Source of the DNA: Phytoseiulus persimilis
Taxonomy: Eukaryota > Arthropoda > Arachnida > Mesostigmata > Phytoseiidae
Direction of reading: 5' to 3'
Assembly: GCA_037576195.1 (NCBI GenBank)
Contig: CM075102.1
Span: forward strand, 40,730,745-40,794,744
Length of the DNA stretch: 64,000 nt
Shown: in pieces, positions 12,357-24,300 of the stretch
Layout of the letters: each line of letters begins with the position of its first letter
Position numbering within the stretch: the first letter of the stretch is position 1
Notes under the pieces: generated by a model
The model's database searches: none
What the model was told of the DNA's origin: nothing
The model's input: only the letters and a program-made list of their open reading frames with translations
Position numbers and translations under genes: made by a program

Positions 12357-13473
12357 GATGATCTCCACGAACTATGAACAATCCAACTCGCGATAGGCCG
12401 CGCTTCTGTAACACACTCTGCCGAGCCTTGCAATCCTTCTCGGACGGTGCTGGTGTCAACAGTTATATTCCGTAGGATACCGGACGGAGACTCTTCGAGA
12501 GAGATGGCGTTTCACATGGATATGGATGATGCGAGTCCGGATCGGTTGCGTCGGGCCTTGTTTCAGTCAGTGTTCGTTAATGACTCCTATAAGACAGGCA
12601 GAGTGGGTCGACAGCTGGAATTCAACAGCGACTGATTGCGAGAGAACAGAATTTCGAACGGTTCGTCGTCTGCTCTGATTGTCAACAACCGACAATGCCG
12701 AATCGCCGAACGATCGGAATGCTGAACGGAGGGAGCACGCCGTTACTTCCCTACCCGGTAATCCGCCGTCGCACGTTTACACGAGGAGAAATGAGTTTTC
12801 CGCTTATCCGCCAGGCTAACCGGGGAGCGGCGCATGTTTGGGCTCTTTCGCCGACACGCGGTGTCTTTTGGCAGGCTCCATGCTCTTTCGGCGGGTTCTG
12901 AAGTTTCGAGGAATGAGGATGACTCAATCTTTTATTCTTAGTCGAATTCAGAGCTCATTCAGTGAATCTGGGGTGTTTTCAGGCAACGAGATAGGACGTC
13001 ATTCGAATCGACCAACTGGCTCGAGTCAGATCGGATTTTTCCCAAGACTTGAATGTATCACGAGGAGTTTTCAGAGTTGTTCGAGAAACATCCGTTTATT
13101 TGTCTTAGACATCATCGGACTCATGCTAGGATTCAGATCGCGTCGCCGCTCCAATAGCAAAAAGTTGAAGTTCACGCCTTACATGATCACAAGTGAGACA
13201 TCGTGGTATGGAACATTAAGACACGTTGCTGTAACACACATTCAAAGTATAGCACCCCTCATTCGCACCGGGCGTGGATAGAGTGGAAAGATAATTGGAT
13301 CTGAGCCGCATGGTAGTGACCGTTCAGGTATCGACACATCGATCGATTGGTCGTACTTTACATTGAAATATTAGGTCATTTTACCGAACCCGGAGCTCAC
13401 ACCCTCAGAGTTTCATGATTCGCCAAAATTCAGTGGCTCCCTTAACAAGTTGCGAACCAACCAGAAGCACTCC
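12357..13473. other. Intergenic stretch between two leftward genes
   Basis: A 43-aa rightward open frame starts at 12504 with a reasonable start context, divergent from the kinase gene. It could be a first exon, but I found no consistent continuation, so I leave it uncalled. The rest shows nothing recognisable. Confidence 0.4.
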
Positions 13474-14389
13474 TTAATCGTCCTTGTTCGAGCCTCTGGT
13501 CTCTGCGCACTTGGCATGCAGGTTACACAGTTCGTCGTACTGCTTGGCCAAGTTCTCGGATTGAGTTTTCATGGCGTCGCGATCTTTGTTTGCCTTCACG
13601 AGGTCTTTTCTCTGGCTTTCGAGCTTCTCCTTGAGTTCCTTGACTTCGTTGACGGAGTTAGCGCCACCGCTCTGCATTCCATCGAGGGCTTGAGAGGCGG
13701 CCGCAGATGCGTTTTGAGCCTGTTTCAGGACGGCTTCATTCGACGCCATTAGGTTGGCTTGGAAGCTGATCAAAGTCACCAATCGACGGATGACCAGCCA
13801 TAGGAACAGGGAGAATCCAGCGATATAGAAGTTACGCTGAGCTCTGAACATCCTCATTGATTGCTGCATTTCGGCTTCAATATGAGAATGCTCGATTTCA
13901 TGGTGACGCAAAGACGAATACCTCATCATCTCCCGAACCGACTCAACGAAGAATAGCACGAGTATCCCTATGATCAACGTGAAGTACGTATTCGACTGCG
14001 CTGCGAAGCTCCGCAAGAAGCGGGATTTGAAAAGGGCGTTCCACCTGCAAAAGACAAGCTCTCATCGTCAGTTCCCGCTGAAGATCAATGAGAGTCTTTC
14101 AATTGTAGGAAAAATCCGTATAATTATCAGCAAACGTAGCACTAGCTGAAGACGATGAATGCCTCCAGGAAAGGATTCTAGATAGTACGGAATCAACAGT
14201 CGCTAGTGATGTCTCGCAAGACGTTCTCTATTGAGTTTCCTGATTGATAAATCTTCATGCTCGTTTTCTATACGAAAATTTCTGGCTGGCTACTGACATC
14301 TTCGGTGAGATGAACGGCAGGATGAGGAGGAAAACCACGGCTATTTCCCCATAGAGGAACGCAGCGACCAAAGTCCACTGGATACTCAT
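13474..14389 (-). CDS. Bap31: BAP31 (B-cell receptor-associated protein 31) homologue, two exons
   Basis: Exons 14298-14389 and 13474-14044 give 220 aa; the intron (14045-14297, phase 2) starts GTCAGT. The N-terminus MSIQWTLVAAFLYGE is family-typical, as is FRAQRNFYIAGFSLFLWLVIRRLVTLIS before the third membrane segment (quoted here in two overlapping parts: FRAQRNFYIAGFSLFL and VIRRLVTLIS). Three membrane segments are followed by a cytosolic coiled coil from about residue 150 to the end. BAP31 is an ER membrane chaperone that sorts membrane proteins for export or degradation. Human BAP31 (246 aa) ends in a KKEE retention signal. This one ends NKDD with lysine only at -3, so a classical dilysine signal is not evident. 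It is divergently arranged with NPL4. Confidence 0.93.
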
Positions 14390-15607
14390 TTTCGATTATT
14401 TCGCCTGTGAAATAATAGAAGAGAACTATTCAAAAATACTTCGAGCGGAGTGCTCCCATACATGAGAATTCGGAGCATTTCCACACATGCATCAGATATT
14501 TATTGGTAGTCTTGAGACGGATGAGGTGATTCTGGAACATCCTATCTGAGAAACCTTGTCTCGCGCACATCGATTCCCATCGAGTCGCGTTAACCCCGTT
14601 TCCGAAACGAAATCTCCCCAGGAACCGAACCCGGCCACTTCAACCACGTCGTCATTAAGCTTCACAGATACAGATCCTGGTTAGTGAGTCATCATCGTCA
14701 CTCCAAGACATCAGTGGAAGTTCCCAGCAGCGAGTTGGGAAAAAATGGCACTCATGAGTTTGTTCAAGTATCATTGATTGGGAGAGATGCGGCAACACTT
14801 GATTGCTCTCCGAAGGCACCGGGAGGGTCAGATTCTAATTTTACACCAGTGCCGGTGTCAGGCATAATACGCACAAGGACGAGCGACATCCAATGGTAGT
14901 CGGTCGCAATCTTTTCTCAACCACAAGTCGCGGGTTTTAGGCGACGCAGCACACCTGTCAGACCTAGAACTCGGAATTCGAAGCGGATTGTTGAGGCTGC
15001 AAAACTTACGTGTCTTCCAGGAGGAACTCTTGCAGATGATTGAGCAACAGCGAGACGTCGGCTTAAAAGTCGGATGTCCTAAACTGCAACGCACACGTAC
15101 CCCGATATGAATTGAGATGAAGACTTCTTGGAGGATTTGAATCTACCTGATCCTGGGGCGACCTCTTCGAAGCAGGACTGAGACCGGTCAAACAGTCCCG
15201 AACGGTCCCTCGAGAGCTTCGAACTCCGTCGAAATCCCGGGCGGAGATTCCGTATCGTCCGACTATCGACAGCGGTCCGTCGTTTAAGGATGCCGACAAA
15301 TACCCGAGAAGAGAAGGTGTTTGTGTAGTGTGACAAAGCAGAAATTCTAGAGTTTTCAGAACAAAGTGAGTGTCGCAACTTCAATCAGGAGTTCCATTCT
15401 TCGCTGATACCCCATAATCATCAGGGGAGACCGATCTCGCCCCCTTTATTGACTGCAAAATCATCAAACGGTGTGCTTGTTTCTACCATGAATGTTCTCA
15501 CCGTCAATATTTTCGTTGTCGCGATATCATCGAATAGGATTCAAAGATACGTTTCTCGCCCTGCGCCCAAGAGCAGAGGTTTCAACACGCACAACAATCG
15601 GTTTCAG
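14390..15607. promoter_or_regulatory. Shared divergent intergenic region between BAP31 and NPL4
   Basis: A 1.2-kb gap separates the BAP31 and NPL4 start codons, which point away from each other. No clear TATA box was found for either, as is common for housekeeping genes. Open frames inside it show no domain. A bidirectional promoter is inferred from arrangement only. Confidence 0.4.
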
Positions 15608-17870
15608 ATGCTCATCCGAGTTCAGGGGCCTGACGGCCAGAAGCGAGTCGAAGTCGAGTCGGGAGAGACAGCCGACATCCTCATGGCGAAAATCCGAATC
15701 GCCTATGGATATTCAGATTGTGAAGTCTACATGAAAAGGGACCACAAAAGTCGAGTGCCTGCCGGAGGTAGGAGTCTAGCGCAGATTGGTCTGAAAAATG
15801 GAGATTTGCTATTCGTGAGACCGGTCTGTGATGTAGCGATGTCGGAGGTTGTCTCACCGGCTACCGATGGAGACCACATAGCCAACATTGTGAGTAGGTT
15901 TTCCGCTGCGCTTCTCTGGCTCCATCATCAAGTGGGAAAAATTTTGCACGAACAAAGTTCGAACCGCACGGAGCGTTAGTCATCGGCGCCTTCCGTATCT
16001 GACTTATGATCATTGCCGGAATCGAAGATGGATTCTAGAGCTGGGCGGGAGAAATGAATTCCATCGGTCAGACTCGGGTCATTGTTCATTCACACTTGTT
16101 CTGTTCATAGGTCGCCCCAGCGCCAGAGCCGTCGCGAAAAGTCGTCGTGGTGGAAGATGAAATAGACAGAATAGTTTCCAAACAAGACGGGCGTATCACC
16201 CGGCCCCGAGATGCACTGTGCCGGCATAACGAAAGCTCGAGATGTGTGCACTGTATTCCGCTCGAACCTTACGACGAGGCATATTTGAAGGAGAAAAACA
16301 TCAAACATCTGTCTTTCCACGCTTACGTTAAGAAACTCACCAGCGGCGTTGATCGCGGGAAGTTTGCGGCGCTAGAAAACATATCCTGTAGGATCAAACC
16401 CAACTGCTCGGCTCACGCACCTTATCCGAAAGGTAGGTTTTCTGCGGATTTCCGTCATTATCTTCATCAGTAATCACGCATTCCCTCGCCTCGGTAGGAC
16501 AGTGCGAAAAGCATTCCGCTCCGAGTCGAATTGGCAGTCGCTCTTGTCCTGTTTGTTGCAGGTATTTGTTTGAAGTGCCAACCCAGCGCTGTGACTTTGA
16601 ACCAGCAGAAGTACCGACATGTGGACGCGGTTTTGTTTGAAAACAGTCAAATTGTCAACCGCTTCCTGGATTTCTGGAGGCAATCGCTACTCCAGCGAGT
16701 CGGAATACTCCTGGGAAGATATGAACCCTACCAAGAAGTTCCCCTCGGAATTTGTGCCAGAGTAGCAGCTATTTACGAGCCCCCGCAGAATTCCGCTCGG
16801 GACGGTTTCGAACTCCTTGACGATCCCCACGAAAAAATGGTCGATAATTTATGCGAAAAGTTAGGTCTCCGAAGAGTCGGTTGGATTTTTTGCGATCTCC
16901 TGCCGCTGGATGTACATAAAGGTGAGGCTTCTGCCCTGGATTTTCTGTCTCGTGTAGGCTCTGTAGGGGGAAGGGTTCATTCAATTTGCCGATCCTCCAG
17001 AGTAACTCCTCAACTCTTTTCATTTTTCCAGGCACAGTTCATTACCTCCGCGACGTCGATTTTAGTTATTTGCTATCTGCTCAGGAATGCATCACGGCAG
17101 CCGCTCTCCAGAACAAATACCCGAACCCGTGCAAGTTGTCAACAGACGGGTTTTCCGGTTCAAAGTTCGTCACGGTTTGCGTGACTGGTGATAAAAACAA
17201 CCAAATCCATATGGAAGCCTACCAGGTGTCTAACCAGTGTATGGCGCTTGTGAAGGACAACTGCCTAATTCCAACACAGGACGCTCCCGAATTGGCGTGG
17301 GTTAAGGAATCCACAAACGAGCAATGTGTTCCTGACGTTTTTTACAAAACGAAAGATCAATACGGCAACGAAGTTCAGAAAGTAGCGCGGCCGTTGCCCG
17401 TCGAGTTCTTGTTGATCGACTTGCCCGTCTTCTCACCAAACGACTCGGTCAACACGTTCAGGAGCGATAACCCACAGTTTGTGGTGGAGAACCGAGCTTT
17501 CGCCAATCAGGTGCAGGATCTGACGGCAGTAAATCAGTACCTCCGGAACTTCACAGCGTCAAAGGATCTCCTAGGCGCTTGCCGAGATTTCCACTTCTTG
17601 TTGTACCTCGCCTCCCTCGACGTGGTTCACTTAGAGATGGATAAGCTGCTGGAAGCTGTGAACAACAAGGATGCTGAGGCTTGCAACGCCTGGGCTGCAG
17701 AGAGTGAGCAGTGGCGAACATTCGAGACAATCCTCAGCTCCATGGGCTCCAATGACGTCGAGATGCCTCACACTGCCTCTTCTGGGCCGACCTGGAATTG
17801 TGAACACTGCACATTCACCAACAAGAGCGACACGAACACCTGTGAGATGTGCTCGTTACCTCGGAATTGA
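15608..17870 (+). CDS. Nploc4: NPL4 (nuclear protein localisation 4, p97/VCP cofactor), four exons
   Basis: Exons 15608-15889, 16111-16432, 16562-16921 and 17032-17870 join in consistent phase (0,1,1) to 600 aa, close to human NPL4 (608). The N-terminal ubiquitin-like UBX fold begins [18 protein letters not shown]. The NPL4 zinc finger follows with [31 protein letters not shown] [13 protein letters not shown], and [20 protein letters not shown]. Next is the catalytically dead MPN-type NPL4 domain ([14 protein letters not shown] [19 protein letters not shown]). The last 25 residues form an NZF finger (WNCEHC...CEMC) that binds ubiquitin. With UFD1, NPL4 guides p97 to ubiquitinated substrates in ER-associated degradation and other extraction reactions. 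An upstream in-frame ATG near 15489 lies in an N-terminal extension unlike the family, so I use 15608. Confidence 0.95.
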
Positions 17871-17872
17871 GA

Positions 17873-17878
17873 AATAAA
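17873..17878 (+). terminator. Poly(A) signal of NPL4
   Basis: AATAAA begins three bases after the NPL4 stop. This is an exceptionally short distance; later signals may also be used. Confidence 0.55.
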
Positions 17879-19465
17879 GGCACAAAAATGCTGCGAGAGT
17901 GTGTCCTCAAGCGGTTGAATGGGAGACTGCTCCTCATTTGTAGTGTTTGTTGGCTCCATGGTTCGAGTGCTGTTTCTAGTTTCCTCTCAAAGCTCATTGA
18001 TCCGTTATGAATGAGAAGGGGGTCTCGAATCGATGGCGGGACCTCCCGTTAACGTAGCTTAGCAGCTGCAAATGATTGTGGTTCGTGGCCCTCTTGAAAG
18101 TGAGTCGGTGTGCAGATGTTGTCAATAAACTTTCCGGGACAGTTGTTATGATATGTAGTGGCCATTCCTTTGGCGTGCCGCGAGCGGAAGCTCTGAATTG
18201 TCTGGCTCAGTCGTATCGAGGAAAGTATGATTACTAGAGCTTGGAAGTCCGGGCTTTCAACATTTTATACCTCCCGCGTTGTGGCTACCGGCTTTCAATC
18301 TACAGGAACGAGGAGGGCAGCCAGGCTTCTGAAGTATTCCGCTACCGGGGGTGGCGGAACAAGCACGACGATATTGGAGATTGAATGCAACAAGAGTAAA
18401 TTCGAAATTCTCCGACGACATTCATTTTCTACACTCACGTCGAATGACTGATACCGTGAGATGTTGAGTTACTGTTATAGCTGGCAGCAAAGAGCTCACG
18501 AAGCTTCACGAATGCGAGGTTTACCTCGTGATCGATCTGCCTGCGGGAGATATTCAAGAATCCGTGCATTCTGCGTAGAAGTTGCGGAACTCACGCACAA
18601 GCCACGGAATTCACGGCCGTGGCACGACCGTGAATGCCGCGCCAAACTCCCAGCCCTATGTATAATGCCTGAGCTTTCAAGCTCTAATCATCACGTTGCT
18701 CAGGCTTTACGAGTCACTTGCGCTTCTATCTATCTATCTACGTTTCACCCGATATACACCACCAGAAAATTGTATATCTCCAATCTCTATTCCGAAGTAT
18801 GCTTTGGGAGTGAGAAGAACGAGAAGATCCCAGCTTCCCTTCATATCCAGTAATCTTCAAGATTGTAGTCAAAAAGATCCACGGATGAAAGCCATCGCCC
18901 CGAGGGCTGGCGCCATTCGTCTGAATCCAACATGCTTTCTCCCACCGCAAAAACGGCTTGAAATCAGCACTGCCCACGCTCGCTCAGAAGATCTCTCTTG
19001 AACGAAGGACCGCATTTTCCGAATGAAACGATGACAACTTGAACCAAATGAACGGGGCAAACGGAGAACACATGTTCGCAGGAATGCTGAGAGGGAAGGG
19101 GGGTATCACTGCGTGGACCGAACTCACAGAAGTGAATAGGCAGCAGGGTCACTTCAGATTCAAATATCATGCTTAGAGAACTCATGAGTAGCAGTCATGC
19201 TGGTTTTCCATATAAAGAGAAGTCGTGGAAATCCCTTCAGAGCCCATCTCTGCCGCCCATGCGGCGATTCATGTTGCCTTATGGGGGAAAACTACGAGAA
19301 AGGCGATCGAATCATACGAAACACACTCCTATTGAACTGTTCACATTTCGAAGAAAGGAAGAAGCTCTTATGTCTTTACGCATATGAACACTCGTATTGT
19401 CAACCGAAATTAGGTAAGATTCTCACTATTATTTCTGAAGGGACGGAATGGATTCGCTTGTCGAC
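17879..19465. other. Convergent intergenic stretch
   Basis: Lies between NPL4 and the convergent F-box gene. It contains one TCTA microsatellite (18725-18740) and otherwise only short uninformative frames. Confidence 0.45.
18725..18740. repeat. (TCTA)4 microsatellite
   Basis: Four perfect TCTA units. Confidence 0.85.
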
Positions 19466-21346
19466 TCACAGCAAGTCCCATCCAACGGGCTTGATTTTTG
19501 CGATTCTATTGGACATACAACAAAGAGATCGACCAGGAGAGCACACCGGGAAAACCGTTTCTTCGGGGACTGCTGTCGACTCTGACTCGTAATGAATATA
19601 GCTATGCGGATGCATTTCCTTGTGACCTTTCACAATGCCACGTATTGTGTCTCTGAGCACATTTCGATTGGAAGTCCCATCAGCGTGCACATGTAGCACG
19701 TGGAGTCGTTTGATGATCTCCGTCAAATGACTTCTTATCACAAGCAAGTCGACTTTATCTTGCGAGCGCGTTCCGACACAGAGCTGCTCGAGTGATCTCC
19801 CCTCAGCTAGAGCGTTCCACAGAACATTCGAGCTCAGATTGAGCGACGGAATCTCGAGCTTGAAATATTTCAGCTTGACGCTCTTCTGGATGAGCTCTTT
19901 CAATGTGCACAAGCTGGCGACTCCATGCAGGGTTATTCGAACAGTGCGAACGTTATCATTGACCAGTTTCCCGAATATTGAGGCGGTGGCGTTAACATTA
20001 TACACTGTAAGGTCCTCGAGGTGAACCAGTTTTTCGATTCCACTGAAATCGCGAGGACCATGATGCTCGAGGAGGGTCGTCAATATGCCACGACTGTGGG
20101 AGCAGTCCCCGGATATCAGAAGCTTTCTGAGTTTGAGATTCGTCAGAGAGTTCAAGAAGCTGTATCCTGACCGTTGTCGTTTCGGCTGGCGGGATTTCTC
20201 AGAATGCGATGCCATCTCCTGCGGCGGCAGAAAACAGATGGGAATCGCGACCCCTTCCAGAGCCGGCGAGGATTCTATCAAGTTAGACCAGGCTGCCCCT
20301 TCAGGCAGATCCCCAAGACACTCGGAGAGATCCACTTCCACTAGATCCGATGACCATGTGAAGGGCGTAAGGAGGAAGGCCGCTGCTTTCTGTGCCGCCA
20401 TCGGGGTCGCACAGACCATCTTCAAACCGCGTGGCCTACCCCACGGGAAGCTCATCTGCTCCGCCGACTGAGACTCGAATTGTACTAGATACGCGTCTCT
20501 GAGAACATTTGTTTCCGCCGCCACAATGGTCCGCGGACTGTGCGTATTGAAATTTCCATTTTCGTAGATGTAACAAGCCAAATTCATGCATCTCCAACGC
20601 TCTAAATCGTGACTCTGTATACGATCGGTGAAAAGGGAACCTATAATCACAGGAATGATGCTTCTTGAGGTTGTAGAATCAGAAACCACGACGGTTCTTA
20701 GATGATTCCACATGGAAGGCTCTAGCCGAAACCCTGGCGATGAAATGAGATGAGACCTCCCAATGATGTTCATGTGCAGTTTCTCTAACCCAGGGCATTT
20801 GTTGAGGAAAGCGGCGAAGCGGTTCACTGACCACCAGCTGGGAGGCAATTCGACATATATATTTCGAATCGACACTGAGCCAGTGAATACCCTGGAAAGT
20901 CGAATTTCGGAGCGGCCCCGTGTTTCGTCGAGGAAACTGCAACTGAGTGTTTCGAGCTCCGGCAACCGCCGCAATGAGTCCATGAGCCGCGAGAAGGAAA
21001 ACCTGCAGTTCACGATACTCAGTTCCCTGACGGAGCGGCAGCTGTGGATCAGGGCTGTTATAGCCCATTCACCGGAGAAGCAGTTCGAGAGGTCTAGGGA
21101 GTGGACTGTTTCCACCTTGTGGCTGAGGAGAGTCTGGAGATGACTTGATGCGCTGGGGATTCTTAAGCGTCTCGTGCATCGGGTTGCGCTCGAGAGTAGC
21201 CGAGAATTCAAGCTAGCCCAAAGACTGAGTGTAGTCGCATCGAGATAACCAGCGATGCTCATTAGGACGTCGTCGGGCAAATCCAGCAAGGAGAGCCTGG
21301 GTGGAAATTTCAATTTTAGAAAGAGCCGTCGATCAGTGCTACCGTT
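19466..21346 (-). CDS. F-box protein with leucine-rich-repeat-like region; 5' exon missing
   Basis: One long open exon encodes about 626 aa. An F-box lies near its start: LDLPDDVLMSIAGYL, then a Leu-rich helix with W and SLNSRLL. Repeated segments follow that resemble degenerate leucine-rich repeats (for example VHSLDLSNCFSG, LRELSIVNCRF-like VRELSIVNCRF, LVEVDLSECLGDLP, LRKLLISGDC). This is the FBXL plan: the F-box binds SKP1 in an SCF ubiquitin ligase and the repeats choose the substrate. No ATG precedes the F-box in this frame before a stop; the first ATG falls inside the F-box. A T-rich acceptor (GGTCAG|AAC) at 21346 suggests an upstream coding exon that I could not locate. Substrate unknown. 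Confidence 0.8.
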   Translation of the reverse strand, partial: NGSTDRRLFLKLKFPPRLSLLDLPDDVLMSIAGYLDATTLSLWASLNSRLLSSATRCTRRLRIPSASSHLQTLLSHKVETVHSLDLSNCFSGEWAITALIHSCRSVRELSIVNCRFSFSRLMDSLRRLPELETLSCSFLDETRGRSEIRLSRVFTGSVSIRNIYVELPPSWWSVNRFAAFLNKCPGLEKLHMNIIGRSHLISSPGFRLEPSMWNHLRTVVVSDSTTSRSIIPVIIGSLFTDRIQSHDLERWRCMNLACYIYENGNFNTHSPRTIVAAETNVLRDAYLVQFESQSAEQMSFPWGRPRGLKMVCATPMAAQKAAAFLLTPFTWSSDLVEVDLSECLGDLPEGAAWSNLIESSPALEGVAIPICFLPPQEMASHSEKSRQPKRQRSGYSFLNSLTNLKLRKLLISGDCSHSRGILTTLLEHHGPRDFSGIEKLVHLEDLTVYNVNATASIFGKLVNDNVRTVRITLHGVASLCTLKELIQKSVKLKYFKLEIPSLNLSSNVLWNALAEGRSLEQLCVGTRSQDKVDLLVIRSHLTEIIKRLHVLHVHADGTSNRNVLRDTIRGIVKGHKEMHPHSYIHYESESTAVPEETVFPVCSPGRSLCCMSNRIAKIKPVGWDLL

Positions 21347-24300
21347 CTGACCAGTTGCATATAAATATGAGATAAATAGCGCAACACCTAGACCCTACGA
21401 TGTGCTGTCCGTCAATAACACCCTGAGATTATGCTGTCATCACGATGTAGTACTGGAGAAGTACCCATGGAGAGCAGCTTGTCCTTCCAACTCACATTTC
21501 TTCAGCTCGCTCTTCGAGAGATGTTAAGACTCACGACTCCCTCGTCCCATGGAACCCTGCTACCAAATTCTGAGGAGCACGGTGGTCTGTAATCCGATCT
21601 CACGCGTCATATGGAACCAGACTATTGTGCCTACATTCTGCTAGCATCGAAAAGAGTTTTCTGAAGAGAGCGACGTCGCGTTACCGACGGGCCGCTAGCG
21701 GTTAGTTGTTTCAATTCCCTTGGCACTCTCCCGAACCCCTCTCCCATTCCACCACCTTGCTGGCCAGCGCTTACAACGCCATTACGGCGACTTAGTCATG
21801 ATATAGGCCTAGAGGAGAAATACGGGAATATTCCGGTATTTCACCATCAGACGGTTCGCATAGATACCAATGATTTCACTTGCTGTCTCTGATGCTCTCC
21901 GTGCCCGGCCACTTCTCGCGATGACGCTCATGATCTTTGCTCACCATTCCACTCAGCGCTGTCGGCCAACTTGACCCTCAAAATGCGTTCTGGTTCTGCT
22001 CAGTGGAGACTGCAACGATAGAGTGCAAAACAAGGCGAACTGGGTGCGTCTCGAGAAGGACCACTCTGCTCTAGATAGAACTGAATGAATCGACAATCGA
22101 ATCGCAGTATAGTATCCGCGGGTCATATATTACAGAACATGCTTCGGCCACTCTTGTCGCGTTGATCCAGTAATGCAGTTTAAATTGATACGGAACATCC
22201 CCGTTCTCTAGTTAGTCCGGGGTTTTTCTTCCCGCAACAATTCGATCCATTCGAAAAAGAGATCGTGCTTTGTCGGAAGTTGCTATCCGAGTGTTAGGCC
22301 GCTCGAGTTCCGCTCGGGCCGCTAAGGTAATCACGGTCCGCTATCTTAGCAGTCCCTAATCGCGTCCCTGGTTCCTGCAACTTCCGACTGCGTGCTTCAG
22401 AACAGAACAGCATGCATTGTCACGAATAGCAAGGTATGATTCTGGAGTTTCCAGGCCGCTGTTCGGGGAATGACGCCACTTATGCGGGTCTGGAAAGATG
22501 GCAATCGTGATTCGTTCCCGGGCCTCCGATCCCGTGCGACAGAAGGCCGGACGGAGCTACTCCTTGTTCCGCCCGGGAAGAACGAATGCCGAGCTTTTCC
22601 CGAAAAGACTCCTTTGAGGGTGGCCATGAACGTAGCTCCATCCAACTCCTGCTCCTGTAGCTTGGAGCTGGTAATTTTCCCCGCAGAGACTCGCGTTCGG
22701 CAGGAAATGAAGGTCTCTCTACCGCAAGGAGCGAGGCATCGAGGGATTGTTGTCTCCCATTCCCAGGTTCCCTTTGAGGAACTGCTCAGTTTCTCAATGG
22801 ATGAGGACAATTTCTGGTCTCGGAGGTTCCTGCTCCATTGCATTGTCGTGCTCGGAAATACCCCACTAATGAAAACTTGAGTTGGTCGGACAGAAATACC
22901 ATGGACGGTTGACGGACAATCGAGAAGGTGATTCCCCATTCATAGTCCACCGACAGGAGGCGTAGATGCTCTGGCGGCTCGCTCGTAGAATGCCGTTTGG
23001 ATGGTCCAAGAGTTCATTCTCCTTTGGGGGTCCGAACCGTTCTTCTGCATATCTATGGGTTCGCTGATGATAATGGGAACTGTCACAGTTCTGAACTCGA
23101 AATCAGCATAAACAGCGTCGCGTTCCCCGGGTCGGTCCTATAACGAGTCTTCAATCCCGATACGCGGAGGTGTAACCTACTGAGACTTCGAATCTTTTTC
23201 CATCATAGAGGAGAAACTCGATTATATTGACTCTTGGATGTAGGTAATAATCCTCGTCATGGGAGCCGCCTGTGGAAAGTTAGATATCACTGCAATTATT
23301 CACCCTCTTCGTCGAAAACAGTTTCTGTAACTCTATATAATAGTTACCATAGCCATCACCAATATTCGGCTGCGTGAAATTCATATGATCAAATTCACTT
23401 GAATTGAGAGATCATGTAATCGAGCTCCGAATCCATGGATTTCGGATGAATCCGTCTTTCACTTCCAAGAATGTGATTGTGGTCGTGAATCTGAACCCTG
23501 GAGCTTCAAAATAGGATCGAAACGGAATCGAGTTGCTTCCAGGTTCTGTGAATCGCGCTGATCGTGTTATAGACTCACTTTTCTGAGGATATGGCTGACG
23601 AAGCCTCTCTTCGCCTTCGATTGGTAACTCAGAGATCTGGCTTGAATTTCTGAAGTGAAGCGAGGAAAGATGACAGCTCCGCCATCCTAAATGATATCAC
23701 CTGTGCCGGACAATTCGAAAATCTTTCTCACGACGTATCTTCATCGCGCCCGGGAGCTGCAAAAGGCCAAATGCTCTTGAGGGGCACAGGACGCCAAGCT
23801 GACCGTGCGAGGGTTAATCCTCAGCTTCGTGCTGTAGAAGTTTCCGTTGTGACAGAGTGATCCGTTCACAGAGCATGAAAGCGTATCGATCGTAGCAAGC
23901 AAAGCTGGATCTGTGACCGTAAATCAACATAACATGGGACAGAGTGAGGGAATAATCATGATGCTGAGAGTTGAACCCCGTCGGGGGAACCGCTAATGAT
24001 TGGCTCCGGTACAATAATAATACGGTTTAGTCCAGGATTCAGTGTGACATTCGTGATCAAGCCGTCTTCAATAGCCAGCAACGATTGCGCTCATTTATTT
24101 CTTTTTCTCCTGGGCCAGCAGTGGTATGATGATCGAGCTGAAAACGATCTACTTGTGGAGCGGAGGCTAGAATATCAGGAAGCCAGGAAGTTCTAGCGAT
24201 CTGGAGGACGGGATTCACAGACCCAGGCTCCTGGGATACAGAAGAAGATAAAGCTCTCAGAGAGTCTTGCTCCTCACGGAGCCCCTGTTTCGCATCGTTG

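Noticed and set aside
15449..15607. N-terminal extension of NPL4 from an upstream in-frame ATG
   Set aside because: The added residues are unlike any NPL4, and the downstream ATG gives the exact family N-terminus.
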